Assembly (NCBI RefSeq): GCF_014202425.1
Contig: NZ_JACHGT010000011.1
Location: forward strand, 150,414-214,413
DNA: 64,000 nt
DNA from: Phytomonospora endophytica
Lineage (GTDB): Bacteria > Actinomycetota > Actinomycetes > Mycobacteriales > Micromonosporaceae
Direction of reading: 5' to 3'
The notes beneath the pieces were generated by a model that saw nothing but the letters and a program-made list of their open reading frames with translations, was not told where the DNA came from and searched no databases. Shown here piece by piece: positions 10,382 through 18,288 of this stretch (position 1 is its first letter; the number at the start of each line of letters is the position of its first letter). A program made the position numbers and the translations under genes.

Positions 10382-10558
10382 TCAGCCGTCGCGAGGGTCC
10401 CCGGGCCACTCGTAGCAGCTGCCGTCGGTCGGCACCGACGAGCACGACTCGGGCCGCTGCGGCGCGGCGTTCGGCGTGGCGGCGGCCGCGGGCGGCGTGG
10501 CGACGAGCAGGAGGAGTGCGGTGGCGGTCGTGGTGGTCCAGATGCTGCGCATGGGCAT
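10382..10558 (-). CDS. small secreted peptide with one cysteine pair
   Basis: This 58-aa reading frame has a good ribosome site (GGGGAG, 8 bases before the ATG). It has a textbook signal peptide: M-P-M-R, then a hydrophobic core TATALLLLVAT, and an Ala-rich cleavage region around residues 24-27. The mature peptide is about 31 residues, with two cysteines nine residues apart (a SCSSVPTDGSC segment) that could form a disulfide. It lies antisense in the gap between the DUF2252 gene and nuoC. I do not recognise a family. The combination of ribosome site, signal peptide and terminator makes it a credible gene despite its size. Confidence 0.6.
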   Translation of the reverse strand: MPMRSIWTTTTATALLLLVATPPAAAATPNAAPQRPESCSSVPTDGSCYEWPGDPRDG

Positions 10559-10767
10559 GGCTTACTCCCCGTTGCTTGCGGGTACTTCCGTGAACAATGA
10601 ACGCGCGGGGCCGCCCCGCGGTTGCCGCCCGCCCGGCGAATCGGATGTTCGGCGGACCCGCGTCGTCCGCCGGGAGCGACCGGCCGGGGCCGTCACGGCG
10701 GTCGCCGGGATCCGGAAAGGTCCCGCCGCCACGACACAGGGGGGTACGATCCCGCCTCGGTGACCCC

Positions 10768-10773
10768 TAGGAT
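10768..10773 (+). promoter_or_regulatory. -10 box of a leaderless nuoC transcript
   Basis: TAGGAT lies 7 bases before the ATG at 10781, and no ribosome site is present. No good -35 box is visible. The spacing repeats that seen before nuoA, the TetR gene at 51518 and the Phd antitoxin. Confidence 0.45.
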
Positions 10774-10780
10774 GGCTCGC

Positions 10781-11956
10781 ATGGACGTCGCGGAGCTCGA
10801 AGGTGAGGCCGACGCCGGGGACGGCACCCGGCCGGTCGTCGACGTCGGCGTCGCGGCCTGGCACACCACGCTTCTGAAGGCCCGGGACGTTCTGGGCTGC
10901 GACTTCTTCGACTGGCTGTCCGCTGTGGACGAAGGCGACGACGGCGTGCGCCTCGTCGCGCACCTCTGGTCGATCCGGGAGAAGGCCGGTGTCATCGTCC
11001 GGACGCTTCTTCCCGCCGACGCGCCCGTCGCCGACACCGTCGTCGACGTCTACCCCGGCGCCGAGTGGCACGAGCGGGAGACGCACGAGATGTTCGGTGT
11101 CGACTTCACCGGTCACCCGCATCTCGAACCGCTGCTGCTCCCGCCGGAGTTCGAGGGCCACCCGCTGCGCAAGGACTTCATTCTCGCCTCCCGCGTCGCC
11201 AAACCCTGGCCCGGCGCGAAGGAGCCCGGCGAGGGCCACGGCGCGCCCGGCGCCCGCAAACGCCAGCCGATGCGCCCGCCCGGCGTGCCCGAACCGGGCA
11301 CCTGGGGACCGGCCGAGCCCGCGACGGAGGCGGGAGAGGCGGTGGCCGAACGGCCCGCCCGCCCCGTTCGGCGGACGCCGCCGACACGTTCCGCACCGGC
11401 GGATCCCGCGGAGGCGGGAGCGACGGCGGCCGCGCCCGAAAGGCCTGTCCGGCGGACGCCGCCGGATCGCGCCGCTCGACCCGCTCGTTCCGCGCCGGGG
11501 GATGTGGCTTCGCCCGTGGAGCCTTCGGCGGGAGCGGGAGATGCGCCCGCCGCGTCCGAGCGGCCGGAACGTCCCGCACCGGCCGAGGCCGCTTCACCCA
11601 CCGACCCGTCCGAGCCGCCCACCGGCCCGGCCCGGCCCGCGAAGGTCGGCGAGACGCCCGAGCGTCCCGCTCTGGCCGATTCCGCCGCGTCCGTGGGGCC
11701 CTCGGCGCCACCCGCCGGGGCGGGAGATGCGCCCGCCGCGTCCGAGCGGCCGGAACGTCCCGCACCGGTCGAGGCCGCTTCGCCCGCCGACCCGTCCGAG
11801 CCGCACACCGGCCCGGCCCGGCCCGCGAAGGTCGGCGAGACGCCCGATCCTGTCGCCAAGCCCGCACCCCCGACGCCCGCTTCCCCCGAGTCCGGGCCGC
11901 CCGCCGAACCGCCCGCGCCGCCCCCAGCCGCGGACTCCCCCCAGGAAGGTCAGTGA
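10781..11956 (+). CDS. nuoC: complex I subunit NuoC with a long Pro/Ala-rich C-terminal tail
   Basis: This 391-aa protein has a NuoC (30-kDa subunit) domain in residues 1 to about 150, with LVAHLWSIREKAGVIVRTLL and the signature WHERETHEMFGVDFTGHP. After HPLRKDF it continues into about 230 residues of disordered Ala/Pro/Glu/Arg sequence containing two near-identical 42-residue units (11535-11660 and 11721-11846). Standard NuoC proteins end soon after the HPLRKDF motif, so the tail is extra. I chose ATG 10781 because of the -10 box just upstream; ATG 10772 is the alternative. nuoH starts 2 bases after its stop. No nuoD lies between them, although nuoC and nuoD are normally adjacent or fused. 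Confidence 0.9.
   Translation: MDVAELEGEADAGDGTRPVVDVGVAAWHTTLLKARDVLGCDFFDWLSAVDEGDDGVRLVAHLWSIREKAGVIVRTLLPADAPVADTVVDVYPGAEWHERETHEMFGVDFTGHPHLEPLLLPPEFEGHPLRKDFILASRVAKPWPGAKEPGEGHGAPGARKRQPMRPPGVPEPGTWGPAEPATEAGEAVAERPARPVRRTPPTRSAPADPAEAGATAAAPERPVRRTPPDRAARPARSAPGDVASPVEPSAGAGDAPAASERPERPAPAEAASPTDPSEPPTGPARPAKVGETPERPALADSAASVGPSAPPAGAGDAPAASERPERPAPVEAASPADPSEPHTGPARPAKVGETPDPVAKPAPPTPASPESGPPAEPPAPPPAADSPQEGQ
11535..11846 (+). repeat. two 126-bp direct repeats inside nuoC
   Basis: Copies at 11535-11660 and 11721-11846 are offset by 186 bp (62 codons, in frame) and nearly identical. They encode the repeated Ala/Pro/Glu/Arg unit of the NuoC tail and point to recent in-frame duplication. 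Confidence 0.85.
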
Positions 11957-11958
11957 CG

Positions 11959-12921
11959 ATGCCGGTCTGGCTGGAGATCGCGATCCGCGTCGCCGGGGTG
12001 TTCGCCGCGTTCCTCGTCCTGCCGCTCGTCGTGGGCCAGACCGAGCACAAGGTCATGGCGCACATGCAGGGCCGCCTCGGCCCCATGTACGCCGGGCGCT
12101 TCCACGGCTGGGCGCAGCTGATCGCCGACGGCGTCAAGTTCGTGCAGAAGGAGGACGTGACCCCGGCCGCCGCCGACAAGCACGTCTTCAAGCTCGCGCC
12201 CGCCATCGCGCTCGTCCCGTACCTCGTCGCGATCATCGTGATCCCGCTCGGCCCGGGCGACCTCGTCGCCCAGCCCCTCGACATGGGCCTGTTCCTGGTC
12301 CTCGCCGTCGTCGGCGTCGGGATCGTCGCGGTCCTCATGGCCGGATGGGCCTCGGCGAACAAGTACACGCTCCTCGGCGCCCTCCGCGCCGCCGCGCAGC
12401 TCCTCGCCTACGAACTCCCGCTCGTGCTCGCCGCGGCCTCGGTCGCGATGGCCGCCGGAACGCTCTCCCTGTCCGGCATCGTCGAGGCGTGGCGGCCCTG
12501 GTGGCTGCTGTGGCAGCTGCCCGCCCTCGGCGTGTTCTTCCTCGCCGGGCTCGCCGAGATCCGCCGTCCCCCCTTCGACGCCCCGATCGCCGACTCCGAG
12601 CTCGTCTTCGGTTACCTCACCGAGTACACCGGCCTGCGTTTCGCGCTCTTCCTGCTCGCCGAGTACGTCGGGATCGTGGTCATCGCGGCCTTGACGACGG
12701 TGCTGTTCCTCGGCGGCTGGAAGGGCCCCTTCGCCGACGCCGACCTCGGCTGGCTGTGGACGCTGCTCAAGGTCGGCGCGGTGTCCTTCGTGGTCATCTG
12801 GGTCCGGGTGTCCTTCCCGCGTCTGCGCGTCGACCAGCTCCAGCGCTTCTGCTGGCTCGGCCTTGTCCCCGTCGCGCTGGCGCAGCTCGTGCTCACCGCG
12901 GCAGTGAAGGTGGCGACATAG
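11959..12921 (+). CDS. nuoH: complex I membrane subunit NuoH
   Basis: This 320-aa protein has about eight transmembrane helices and the NuoH quinone-site features: GQTEHKVMAHMQGRLGP near residue 25, LIADGVKFVQKED, and the acidic loop LAEIRRPPFDAPIADSELV. It forms the quinone tunnel with NuoB and NuoD and passes energy to the antiporter-like subunits. ATG 11959 is about 9 bases after AGGAAGG; an in-frame GTG at 11953 overlapping the nuoC stop is the alternative. nuoI begins directly after the stop codon. Confidence 0.95.
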   Translation: MPVWLEIAIRVAGVFAAFLVLPLVVGQTEHKVMAHMQGRLGPMYAGRFHGWAQLIADGVKFVQKEDVTPAAADKHVFKLAPAIALVPYLVAIIVIPLGPGDLVAQPLDMGLFLVLAVVGVGIVAVLMAGWASANKYTLLGALRAAAQLLAYELPLVLAAASVAMAAGTLSLSGIVEAWRPWWLLWQLPALGVFFLAGLAEIRRPPFDAPIADSELVFGYLTEYTGLRFALFLLAEYVGIVVIAALTTVLFLGGWKGPFADADLGWLWTLLKVGAVSFVVIWVRVSFPRLRVDQLQRFCWLGLVPVALAQLVLTAAVKVAT

Positions 12922-13449
12922 ATGACCACGCCCGAGAAGAACGGCTTCCCCGGGAAAGGCCTCATCAAGGGTCTCGGGATCACGCTGAAGACGATGGTCT
13001 CGCGTGCCGGGACCCAGCAGTACCCCGACGTGGAGCCCGAACTCCCCGCGCGTTCGCGCGGTGTCATCGGGCTCATGGAGTCGAACTGCACGGTCTGCAT
13101 GCTCTGCGCCCGCGAGTGTCCCGACTGGTGCATCTACATCGACTCCCACAAGGAGACCGTCGAGGTCCCCGGCGCGGCCCGCGCCCGCCAGCGCAACGTC
13201 CTCGACCGCTTCGACATCGACTTCTCGCTGTGCATGTACTGCGGGATCTGCATCGAGGTCTGCCCCTTCGACGCCCTCTTCTGGGCGCCCGACTTCGCCT
13301 ACGCCGAAGGCGACATCCGCAACCTCCTGCACGACCGCGGGCGACTCGGCGAGCACATGGCCGGTGTCCCCGCGCCCCCGCCGCACGACCCGAACGGCGA
13401 ACCGTCCAAAGAGGAGTCGACGGCGGCGAAGAAGGGCGGTGCGCGGTGA
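12922..13449 (+). CDS. nuoI: complex I [4Fe-4S] subunit NuoI
   Basis: This 175-aa ferredoxin-like protein binds clusters N6a and N6b through C56, C59, C62, C66 ([12 protein letters not shown]) and C104, C107, C110, C114 ([12 protein letters not shown]). In complexes lacking the NADH module this subunit is the likely entry point for electrons from ferredoxin, as proposed for photosynthetic NDH. That would fit KorAB as ferredoxin source. The C-terminal 30 residues are Pro/Lys/Glu-rich. It overlaps nuoJ by 4 bases (GTGA). Confidence 0.95.
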   Translation: MTTPEKNGFPGKGLIKGLGITLKTMVSRAGTQQYPDVEPELPARSRGVIGLMESNCTVCMLCARECPDWCIYIDSHKETVEVPGAARARQRNVLDRFDIDFSLCMYCGICIEVCPFDALFWAPDFAYAEGDIRNLLHDRGRLGEHMAGVPAPPPHDPNGEPSKEESTAAKKGGAR

Positions 13450-13958
13450 CCGTGACCGACGTCCTCGTCTGCGCCCTCGGCGCGGTGAGTCTCGGCGCGG
13501 CGCTGCGGGTCGTGACCAGCAAGCACCTGGTGCGGGCGGGCCTGTGGCTGGTGGTGGCGCTGGGATCCCTCGCCGGGGTCTACCTCGTGCTCACCGCCGA
13601 ACTGCTGGCCTGGGTGCAGGTCCTCATCTACGTCGGCGCCGTCGTGGTGCTGATGCTGTTCGCGGTGATGCTGACCCGGGCGCCGATCGGGCCGAGCGAC
13701 GACCTGGACCGCGCCAAGGTTCCCGGCGTCCTCATCGGCGGCGGTGCGGGCCTCGGCCTCGCGGCCGTGCTCGTCGACGCCTACCGCTGGCGTGAGGTGG
13801 GACTGTCCGATGTGGAGCCCGGCGACGCCGGGGCGATGGGCCGCGAGGTGTTCACGAGCTGGGTGCTGCCGTTCGAGCTGCTCTCGGTGCTGCTGCTGGC
13901 GGCGCTGATCGGCGCGATCGTGGTGTCTCGGCCGGATGTGGGTCAGAGGTCGCGGTAG
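13446..13958 (+). CDS. nuoJ: complex I membrane subunit NuoJ
   Basis: This 170-aa protein has five hydrophobic helices, including the conserved third-helix segment [21 protein letters not shown] that carries the pi-bulge region of NuoJ. The GTG at 13446 overlaps the nuoI stop. The end of the gene overlaps by 16 bases, tail to tail, with the toxin gene on the minus strand. The next nuo gene, nuoK, is 683 bases away, so the operon is split here. Confidence 0.93.
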   Translation: MTVTDVLVCALGAVSLGAALRVVTSKHLVRAGLWLVVALGSLAGVYLVLTAELLAWVQVLIYVGAVVVLMLFAVMLTRAPIGPSDDLDRAKVPGVLIGGGAGLGLAAVLVDAYRWREVGLSDVEPGDAGAMGREVFTSWVLPFELLSVLLLAALIGAIVVSRPDVGQRSR

Positions 13959-14221
13959 ATGTCTCGGCGATGTGCGACCGCGACGACGACGATGACGAGC
14001 CGGCCGTCATGGATTTCGTAGACGATGCGGTAGTCGCCGGTGCGGATGCGCATCAGGCCGTCGTGTCCGACGAGCTGCTTCATTCCGGACGGTCGCGGCA
14101 GGGTGGCCAGACCGGCGATCGCGAGCATGACGCGCCGGCGGACCGGCGGGTCGAGTTTCCGAAGCTGGCGAGCCGCAGCGGGACTGATCTCGATCTCGAA
14201 GGGTTCGGTCGAGTCGGTCAC
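13943..14221 (-). CDS. RelE/ParE-type toxin
   Basis: This 92-aa protein is a RelE-superfamily toxin: an N-terminal ISPAAARQLRKLDPPVRRRVM helix pair, the central RIRTGDYRIVYEI strand motif and a C-terminal [11 protein letters not shown]. RelE toxins cut mRNA in the ribosome A site. It follows the antitoxin on the same strand with a 4-base overlap, the usual Phd-RelE order. Its last 16 bases overlap nuoJ. The pair sits antisense inside the nuo locus. Confidence 0.9.
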   Translation of the reverse strand: MTDSTEPFEIEISPAAARQLRKLDPPVRRRVMLAIAGLATLPRPSGMKQLVGHDGLMRIRTGDYRIVYEIHDGRLVIVVVAVAHRRDIYRDL

Positions 14222-14514
14222 GTGTCACCACGAGCGTCGTCGGCGAACTCGGCGAGGAGCTCCGCGAGCGGGATGTTGGCCTCGCCGGAGGCGACGGACT
14301 CGGCCTTCGCCGCGATCGCGAGCCGGGCGAGGTACGCGTCCTCGAGTTCGTCCAGGAGCTCGGCCTCGCCTGCGGGGATGATGGCGGCGACCCTGCGTCC
14401 GTGGCGAGTGATGTACGTGCGGTCGCCGCTGCGCATGATGCCTTCGAGTACCTCGGCGAGGTGCTCGCGCAGATCGGTGACCGGCAGGTCGCCGGGGACG
14501 GGTGCAGCTGTCAT
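14218..14514 (-). CDS. Phd/YefM-type antitoxin
   Basis: This 98-aa protein has the Phd/YefM fold: an N-terminal DNA-binding part with VTDLREHLAEVLEGIM and the TYITRHGRRVAAIIP strand, then a Glu/Ala-rich C-terminal toxin-binding tail. The ATG at 14514 lies 6 bases after a -10 box, suggesting a leaderless transcript. Three TGTAC repeats with a 9-bp period overlap its promoter and are the likely autoregulatory operator. The longer frame up to 14613 runs through the promoter and is rejected. Confidence 0.9.
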   Translation of the reverse strand: MTAAPVPGDLPVTDLREHLAEVLEGIMRSGDRTYITRHGRRVAAIIPAGEAELLDELEDAYLARLAIAAKAESVASGEANIPLAELLAEFADDARGDT

Positions 14515-14549
14515 GTACAAACTGTACGTTCTGTACGGAACTCCGTCAA
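14514..14549 (-). promoter_or_regulatory. antitoxin promoter with phased TGTAC operator
   Basis: On the minus strand TTGACG (plus 14544-14549), a 17-base spacer and TACAGT (plus 14521-14526) form a near-consensus promoter. The transcript would begin at the ATG at 14514. TGTAC occurs at 14514-14518, 14523-14527 and 14532-14536, exactly 9 bp apart, and GTACA-AAC-TGTAC (14515-14527) is an inverted repeat. This arrangement fits binding by the Phd antitoxin. Confidence 0.7.
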
Positions 14550-14641
14550 GTATCGCCGCGCGGCCGTCTCCCCACCCACCTCCCCGACGCGGCATGATGT
14601 CACCCATGCGCACACCCCGCGAGTCGACGGAGGTGTCCTGA

Positions 14642-14980
14642 GTGCACCCGGTGATCCCCTACGTCCTGGCCGCCATGCTCTTCGGCGCGGGCGTCTACGG
14701 TGTCGTCGTCCGGCGTAACGCCGTCCTGGTCCTCATGGCCGTCGAGCTGATGCTCGGCGCGGTGAACCTCGTTCTCGTCACCGCCGACGCGACCATGCGC
14801 CTGCACACCGGCCAGACCCTGGCGCTGTTCGTGATCGTCGTCGCCGCGGCCGAGGTCGGCCTGGGGCTGGCGATCGTGCTCCAGCTCTACCGGCTGCGGC
14901 GGTCGATCGTCACCGACGACGTCGGCGCCGAACCCGCTTCGGCCGAAGGCGAAGAAGAACCCGTGAAGGTGGTCGCGTGA
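14642..14980 (+). CDS. nuoK: complex I membrane subunit NuoK
   Basis: This 112-aa protein has three transmembrane helices with the conserved buried acidic residue in MAVELMLGAVNLVLV and the second in AAAEVGLGLAIVL, both needed for proton transfer. The GTG at 14642 has a strong GGAGGTG ribosome site. It overlaps nuoL by 4 bases. A 127-base gap separates it from the divergent antitoxin gene and must hold a second nuo promoter or be read through from nuoJ. Confidence 0.93.
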   Translation: MHPVIPYVLAAMLFGAGVYGVVVRRNAVLVLMAVELMLGAVNLVLVTADATMRLHTGQTLALFVIVVAAAEVGLGLAIVLQLYRLRRSIVTDDVGAEPASAEGEEEPVKVVA

Positions 14981-16809
14981 GCCCGGTCGCGTGGGCTCTG
15001 GCCCTCCCCGTCGTCCCGGCGATCGCCGCGCTCGCCGGGTTCCTTGTGCCGTCGGCGGCCCGTAGGACCGCCGCCGGTGTCGGTATCGCGGGTGCCGCGG
15101 CCGCCGGTGTCGTGCTGTTCCTCCAGCTGGGGCAGGAGATCCCCGAGCTTCCCGACACCGCTTCGTCCACTCTGGACGGTCCGGTCCTGGTGCGTTTCGG
15201 GGACGTCGCCGTCACCTTGAGCGCGGGCGTGAGCCAGCTGACCTGGTGGGTCGCCGCGATCGTCGTGCTGGTCGCGTTGCTGGTGCAGGTGTACAGCGTC
15301 GGCTATCTCCTCAAAGGGGACGAGCGCTACGCCCCCTACGCCGCCCAGATCTCGCTGTTCACCTCGGCGATGCTGCTGGTCGTGGTCGCCGACGACCTGA
15401 TCCTCCTGCTCATCGGCTGGGAGGTCATGGGCGCGTGCTCCTACCTGCTCATCGGGCACGACCGCAAGCTCCCCGAGGCGCCCGGCGCGGCTGTGAAGGC
15501 CTTCCTGGTCACGCGCGTCGGTGACGTCGGCTTCCTGCTGGGGATCCTCGTCCTCGGCTTCCACGCCGGGGGCTTCCGCTACGGCGACATCGCCGCCTTC
15601 ATGTCGGAGAGCACCGGCACGACGATCTTCACCGTCACCGCGCTGCTCATCATGCTCGGCGCGATCGGCAAGAGCGCCCAGTTCCCCCTGCAGACCTGGC
15701 TTCCCGACGCGATGGCCGGACCGACGCCGATCTCGGCGCTGATCCACGCCGCCACCATGGTCGCCGCCGGCGCCTATGTCCTGGTGCGTCTGTCGGACCT
15801 GCTCGTCAAAGGCGACGTGCGGATCGTGCTCGGTGTCATCGCGATGATCAGCATGGTCCTGTCGGCGCTGGCCGCACTCGCCAGTGACGACCTGAAACGC
15901 GTCCTTGCCTGGTCGACGGTCAGCCAGGTCGCGTACATGATGGCCGCGGTCTCGGTCGGCGCGACCGCGACGGCGATCTTCCACCTGGTCAGCCACGGCC
16001 TGTTCAAGGCCCTGCTGTTCCTCGGGGCCGGCGCGGTCATCCACATGGCGAAGACGAACTCGATGGAGAGGATGGGCGGGCTGCGCAAGGGCGCGCCGGT
16101 CACGTTCTGGTCGATGACGATCGGTTTCGCCGCGCTGGTCGGGCTGCCGCCGCTGTCGGGTTTCTTCTCCAAGGAGCACGTCCTCTCCGGGATCTACGAC
16201 ACCCGCGGCCAGACGGTCCTCTTCGTCGTCGGCCTGGTGACCGCGCTGCTCACCGCCGCCTACGCCACCCGCGCCTGGCTGCGGACCTTCTTCGGCGAGA
16301 CCCGCACCGAGGGCCTGAGTGCCCACGACCCCGGCGCCTGGATGCTGTGGCCCCTGGTCGTTCTGGCCGTCCCGACGGTCGGCTTCGGCCTGTTCGCCGG
16401 GCTCACGCCGCTGCTCCACGGCAAGACGCACCCGACCGCGATGGGCCTGACGATGACGGCCGTCGCCGCCGGGATCGGCCTGTCCTTCGGGATCTGGCGC
16501 GGCGATAAGGCCGCCGACCCGGCTCGCGCGCTCGGCCCGCTACAGCGGGTCTTCGCGCGCGGCTTCTACCTCGACGAGGTGCAGAACGCCCTCGTCGTGC
16601 GGCCGGTGTACTTCCTGTCCCGCCTGGCCCGCCGCATCGACGTGTCCGTTGTGGACGGTGCCGCGGAGGGCACGGGCCGCGGGATCGGCGGGCTCGGCAG
16701 GCTCGTCGCGATCGGTCACCGCGCCGGGATACCCCGGCAGGTGGTCTCGGTGCTCGCCGGGGCGCTGCTCATCGGCGCGGCCGCCGTCGTCATGGGAGTG
16801 TGGGGATGA
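14977..16809 (+). CDS. nuoL: complex I antiporter-like subunit NuoL
   Basis: This 610-aa protein has the full NuoL length, with about 16 helices: the Mrp-antiporter core (residues about 80-420, with the key segment FPLQTWLPDAMAGPTPISAL and the preceding Glu in IGWEVMGACSYLLIGH) and a C-terminal extension that would form the long lateral helix. It pumps protons. GTG 14977 overlaps the nuoK stop; its own stop overlaps the nuoM ATG. Confidence 0.95.
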   Translation: MSPVAWALALPVVPAIAALAGFLVPSAARRTAAGVGIAGAAAAGVVLFLQLGQEIPELPDTASSTLDGPVLVRFGDVAVTLSAGVSQLTWWVAAIVVLVALLVQVYSVGYLLKGDERYAPYAAQISLFTSAMLLVVVADDLILLLIGWEVMGACSYLLIGHDRKLPEAPGAAVKAFLVTRVGDVGFLLGILVLGFHAGGFRYGDIAAFMSESTGTTIFTVTALLIMLGAIGKSAQFPLQTWLPDAMAGPTPISALIHAATMVAAGAYVLVRLSDLLVKGDVRIVLGVIAMISMVLSALAALASDDLKRVLAWSTVSQVAYMMAAVSVGATATAIFHLVSHGLFKALLFLGAGAVIHMAKTNSMERMGGLRKGAPVTFWSMTIGFAALVGLPPLSGFFSKEHVLSGIYDTRGQTVLFVVGLVTALLTAAYATRAWLRTFFGETRTEGLSAHDPGAWMLWPLVVLAVPTVGFGLFAGLTPLLHGKTHPTAMGLTMTAVAAGIGLSFGIWRGDKAADPARALGPLQRVFARGFYLDEVQNALVVRPVYFLSRLARRIDVSVVDGAAEGTGRGIGGLGRLVAIGHRAGIPRQVVSVLAGALLIGAAAVVMGVWG

Positions 16810-18278
16810 ACGCGGTTCTGCTCGCGGTGCTGATCGTCCCCGTCCTCGGGATCCTCGCGGTCGCCGCGGGGGCCTGGGCCGGGAACCGCAGACTCGGCGC
16901 GGTCCTCGGGACCGTGTTCGCCGGGGTCGGGCTGTTCGCGGCCGTCGCCCTCGGCTTTGACCACAGTGGACGACCGTGGACGCGCATCACCGAGGAGTGG
17001 GTGCCGCAGCTCAAGCTGAGCTTCGACATCGGTGTCGACGGCGTGTCCTACCCGCTGGTGCTCCTGAGCGCCTTCCTGACCTTCCTGTGCTGTCTCTACA
17101 CCGCCTGGAAGGGCACGGAACGCGGCGACGCGCTGATCGCCCTGCTCCTCGCCACCAACGTCGGCATGCTCGGGGTCTTCGTCTCCTACAACCTCGTGCT
17201 CTTCTTCGTGTTCTTCGAGATCGTGCTGCTCCCGATGTTCGCGATCATCGCCGGCTGGGGCGGACCGGCCCGCCGCAGGGCCGCCGTGAAGTTCGCGCTC
17301 TACACGCTCCTGGGCTCCCTGCTGCTGCTCGTCGGGATCTTCGTGATCGTCACGCAGGCCGGGACCGGCGACATCCTCGCCCTCACCGAGAGCGGTGGCG
17401 GCGGCCTGTCGCGCGGCACCCAGCTGCTCGCCTTCACCCTGCTGGCACTGGGCCTGGCCATCAAGGCTCCACTGTGGCCGCTTCACTCCTGGCTGCCCGA
17501 CGCCCACACCGAGGCCCCCACCGTCGGTTCGGTTATCCTCGCCGGCGTCCTGCTCAAGATGGGCACCTACGGCCTCATCCGCGTCGCCGTCGGCGTCGCC
17601 CCCGAAGGCGCCCGGCAGGCCGCGCCGACGCTCGCGGTCCTCGCCGTCGTCGCGATCCTCGTCGCCGGGCTGGTCTGCCTGGCGCAGACCGAACTGAAGC
17701 GGCTGATCGCCTACTCCTCGGTCGGGCACATGGGTTTCGTACTGCTCGGCATCGCGACCCTCACCCAGGCCGGGCTGACCGCCGCCCTCATCGGCAACGT
17801 CGCCCACGGCCTGATCACCGGCCTGCTGTTCTTCCTCGCCGGCTCGGTCAAGGACCGCGCCCACACCGGTGAACTCGCCCGCCTCGGCGGCCTGCGCGAG
17901 GTCGCGCCGGGACTGTCGGGCATGCTCGGTTTCGCCGCCATCGCCTCCCTCGGGCTGCCCGGCCTCGCCGGGTTCTGGGGTGAGGCCTTCGCGGTGTACG
18001 CGGCGATCCAGCGCGACCAGACACTGTGGACGGTCCTGGCCGTGCTCGCCGCGATCGGCGCCGCCCTGGCCGCCGCGTACCTCCTGCGCATGCTCCGGCT
18101 GGTCACGCACGGCCCGCCCGGTGAGGCCGTCGCGGGTATGAGCGGCACCGGCCTGCGCGCCGTCGAGGTGACCTCCTTCGTGCCCCTCGCCGCCGGCGCG
18201 CTCGTGGTCGGCCTGCTCCCCTTCGTGGTGCAGGCGCCCATCGGCGAAGCCGTCTCCGGCATCCTCCAGGCGATCTAA
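16806..18278 (+). CDS. nuoM: complex I antiporter-like subunit NuoM
   Basis: This 490-aa protein has about 14 helices and the NuoM core motif PLWPLHSWLPDAHTEAPT, with the conserved Glu in FFVFFEIVLLPMFAIIAGW. It is the middle proton channel of the membrane arm. ATG 16806 forms an ATGA overlap with the nuoL stop; an in-frame GTG lies 6 bases upstream. nuoN follows after 10 bases. Confidence 0.95.
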   Translation: MNAVLLAVLIVPVLGILAVAAGAWAGNRRLGAVLGTVFAGVGLFAAVALGFDHSGRPWTRITEEWVPQLKLSFDIGVDGVSYPLVLLSAFLTFLCCLYTAWKGTERGDALIALLLATNVGMLGVFVSYNLVLFFVFFEIVLLPMFAIIAGWGGPARRRAAVKFALYTLLGSLLLLVGIFVIVTQAGTGDILALTESGGGGLSRGTQLLAFTLLALGLAIKAPLWPLHSWLPDAHTEAPTVGSVILAGVLLKMGTYGLIRVAVGVAPEGARQAAPTLAVLAVVAILVAGLVCLAQTELKRLIAYSSVGHMGFVLLGIATLTQAGLTAALIGNVAHGLITGLLFFLAGSVKDRAHTGELARLGGLREVAPGLSGMLGFAAIASLGLPGLAGFWGEAFAVYAAIQRDQTLWTVLAVLAAIGAALAAAYLLRMLRLVTHGPPGEAVAGMSGTGLRAVEVTSFVPLAAGALVVGLLPFVVQAPIGEAVSGILQAI

Positions 18279-18288
18279 AGGAGACCCG

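Noticed and set aside
9026..11958. A hidden or frameshifted nuoD between nuoB and nuoH
   Set aside because: All sizeable plus-strand frames there are the DUF2252 protein, NuoC and its disordered tail. None shows NuoD features.
10989..13958. A 989-codon frame spanning nuoC to nuoJ
   Set aside because: Only its end (from GTG 13446) is a real protein, NuoJ. The rest is an Arg/Pro-rich shadow of nuoC, nuoH and nuoI.
14606..14641. An 11-codon leader peptide ending directly before the nuoK start
   Set aside because: It has no ribosome site of its own and no regulatory codons. The GGAGGTG inside it serves nuoK.
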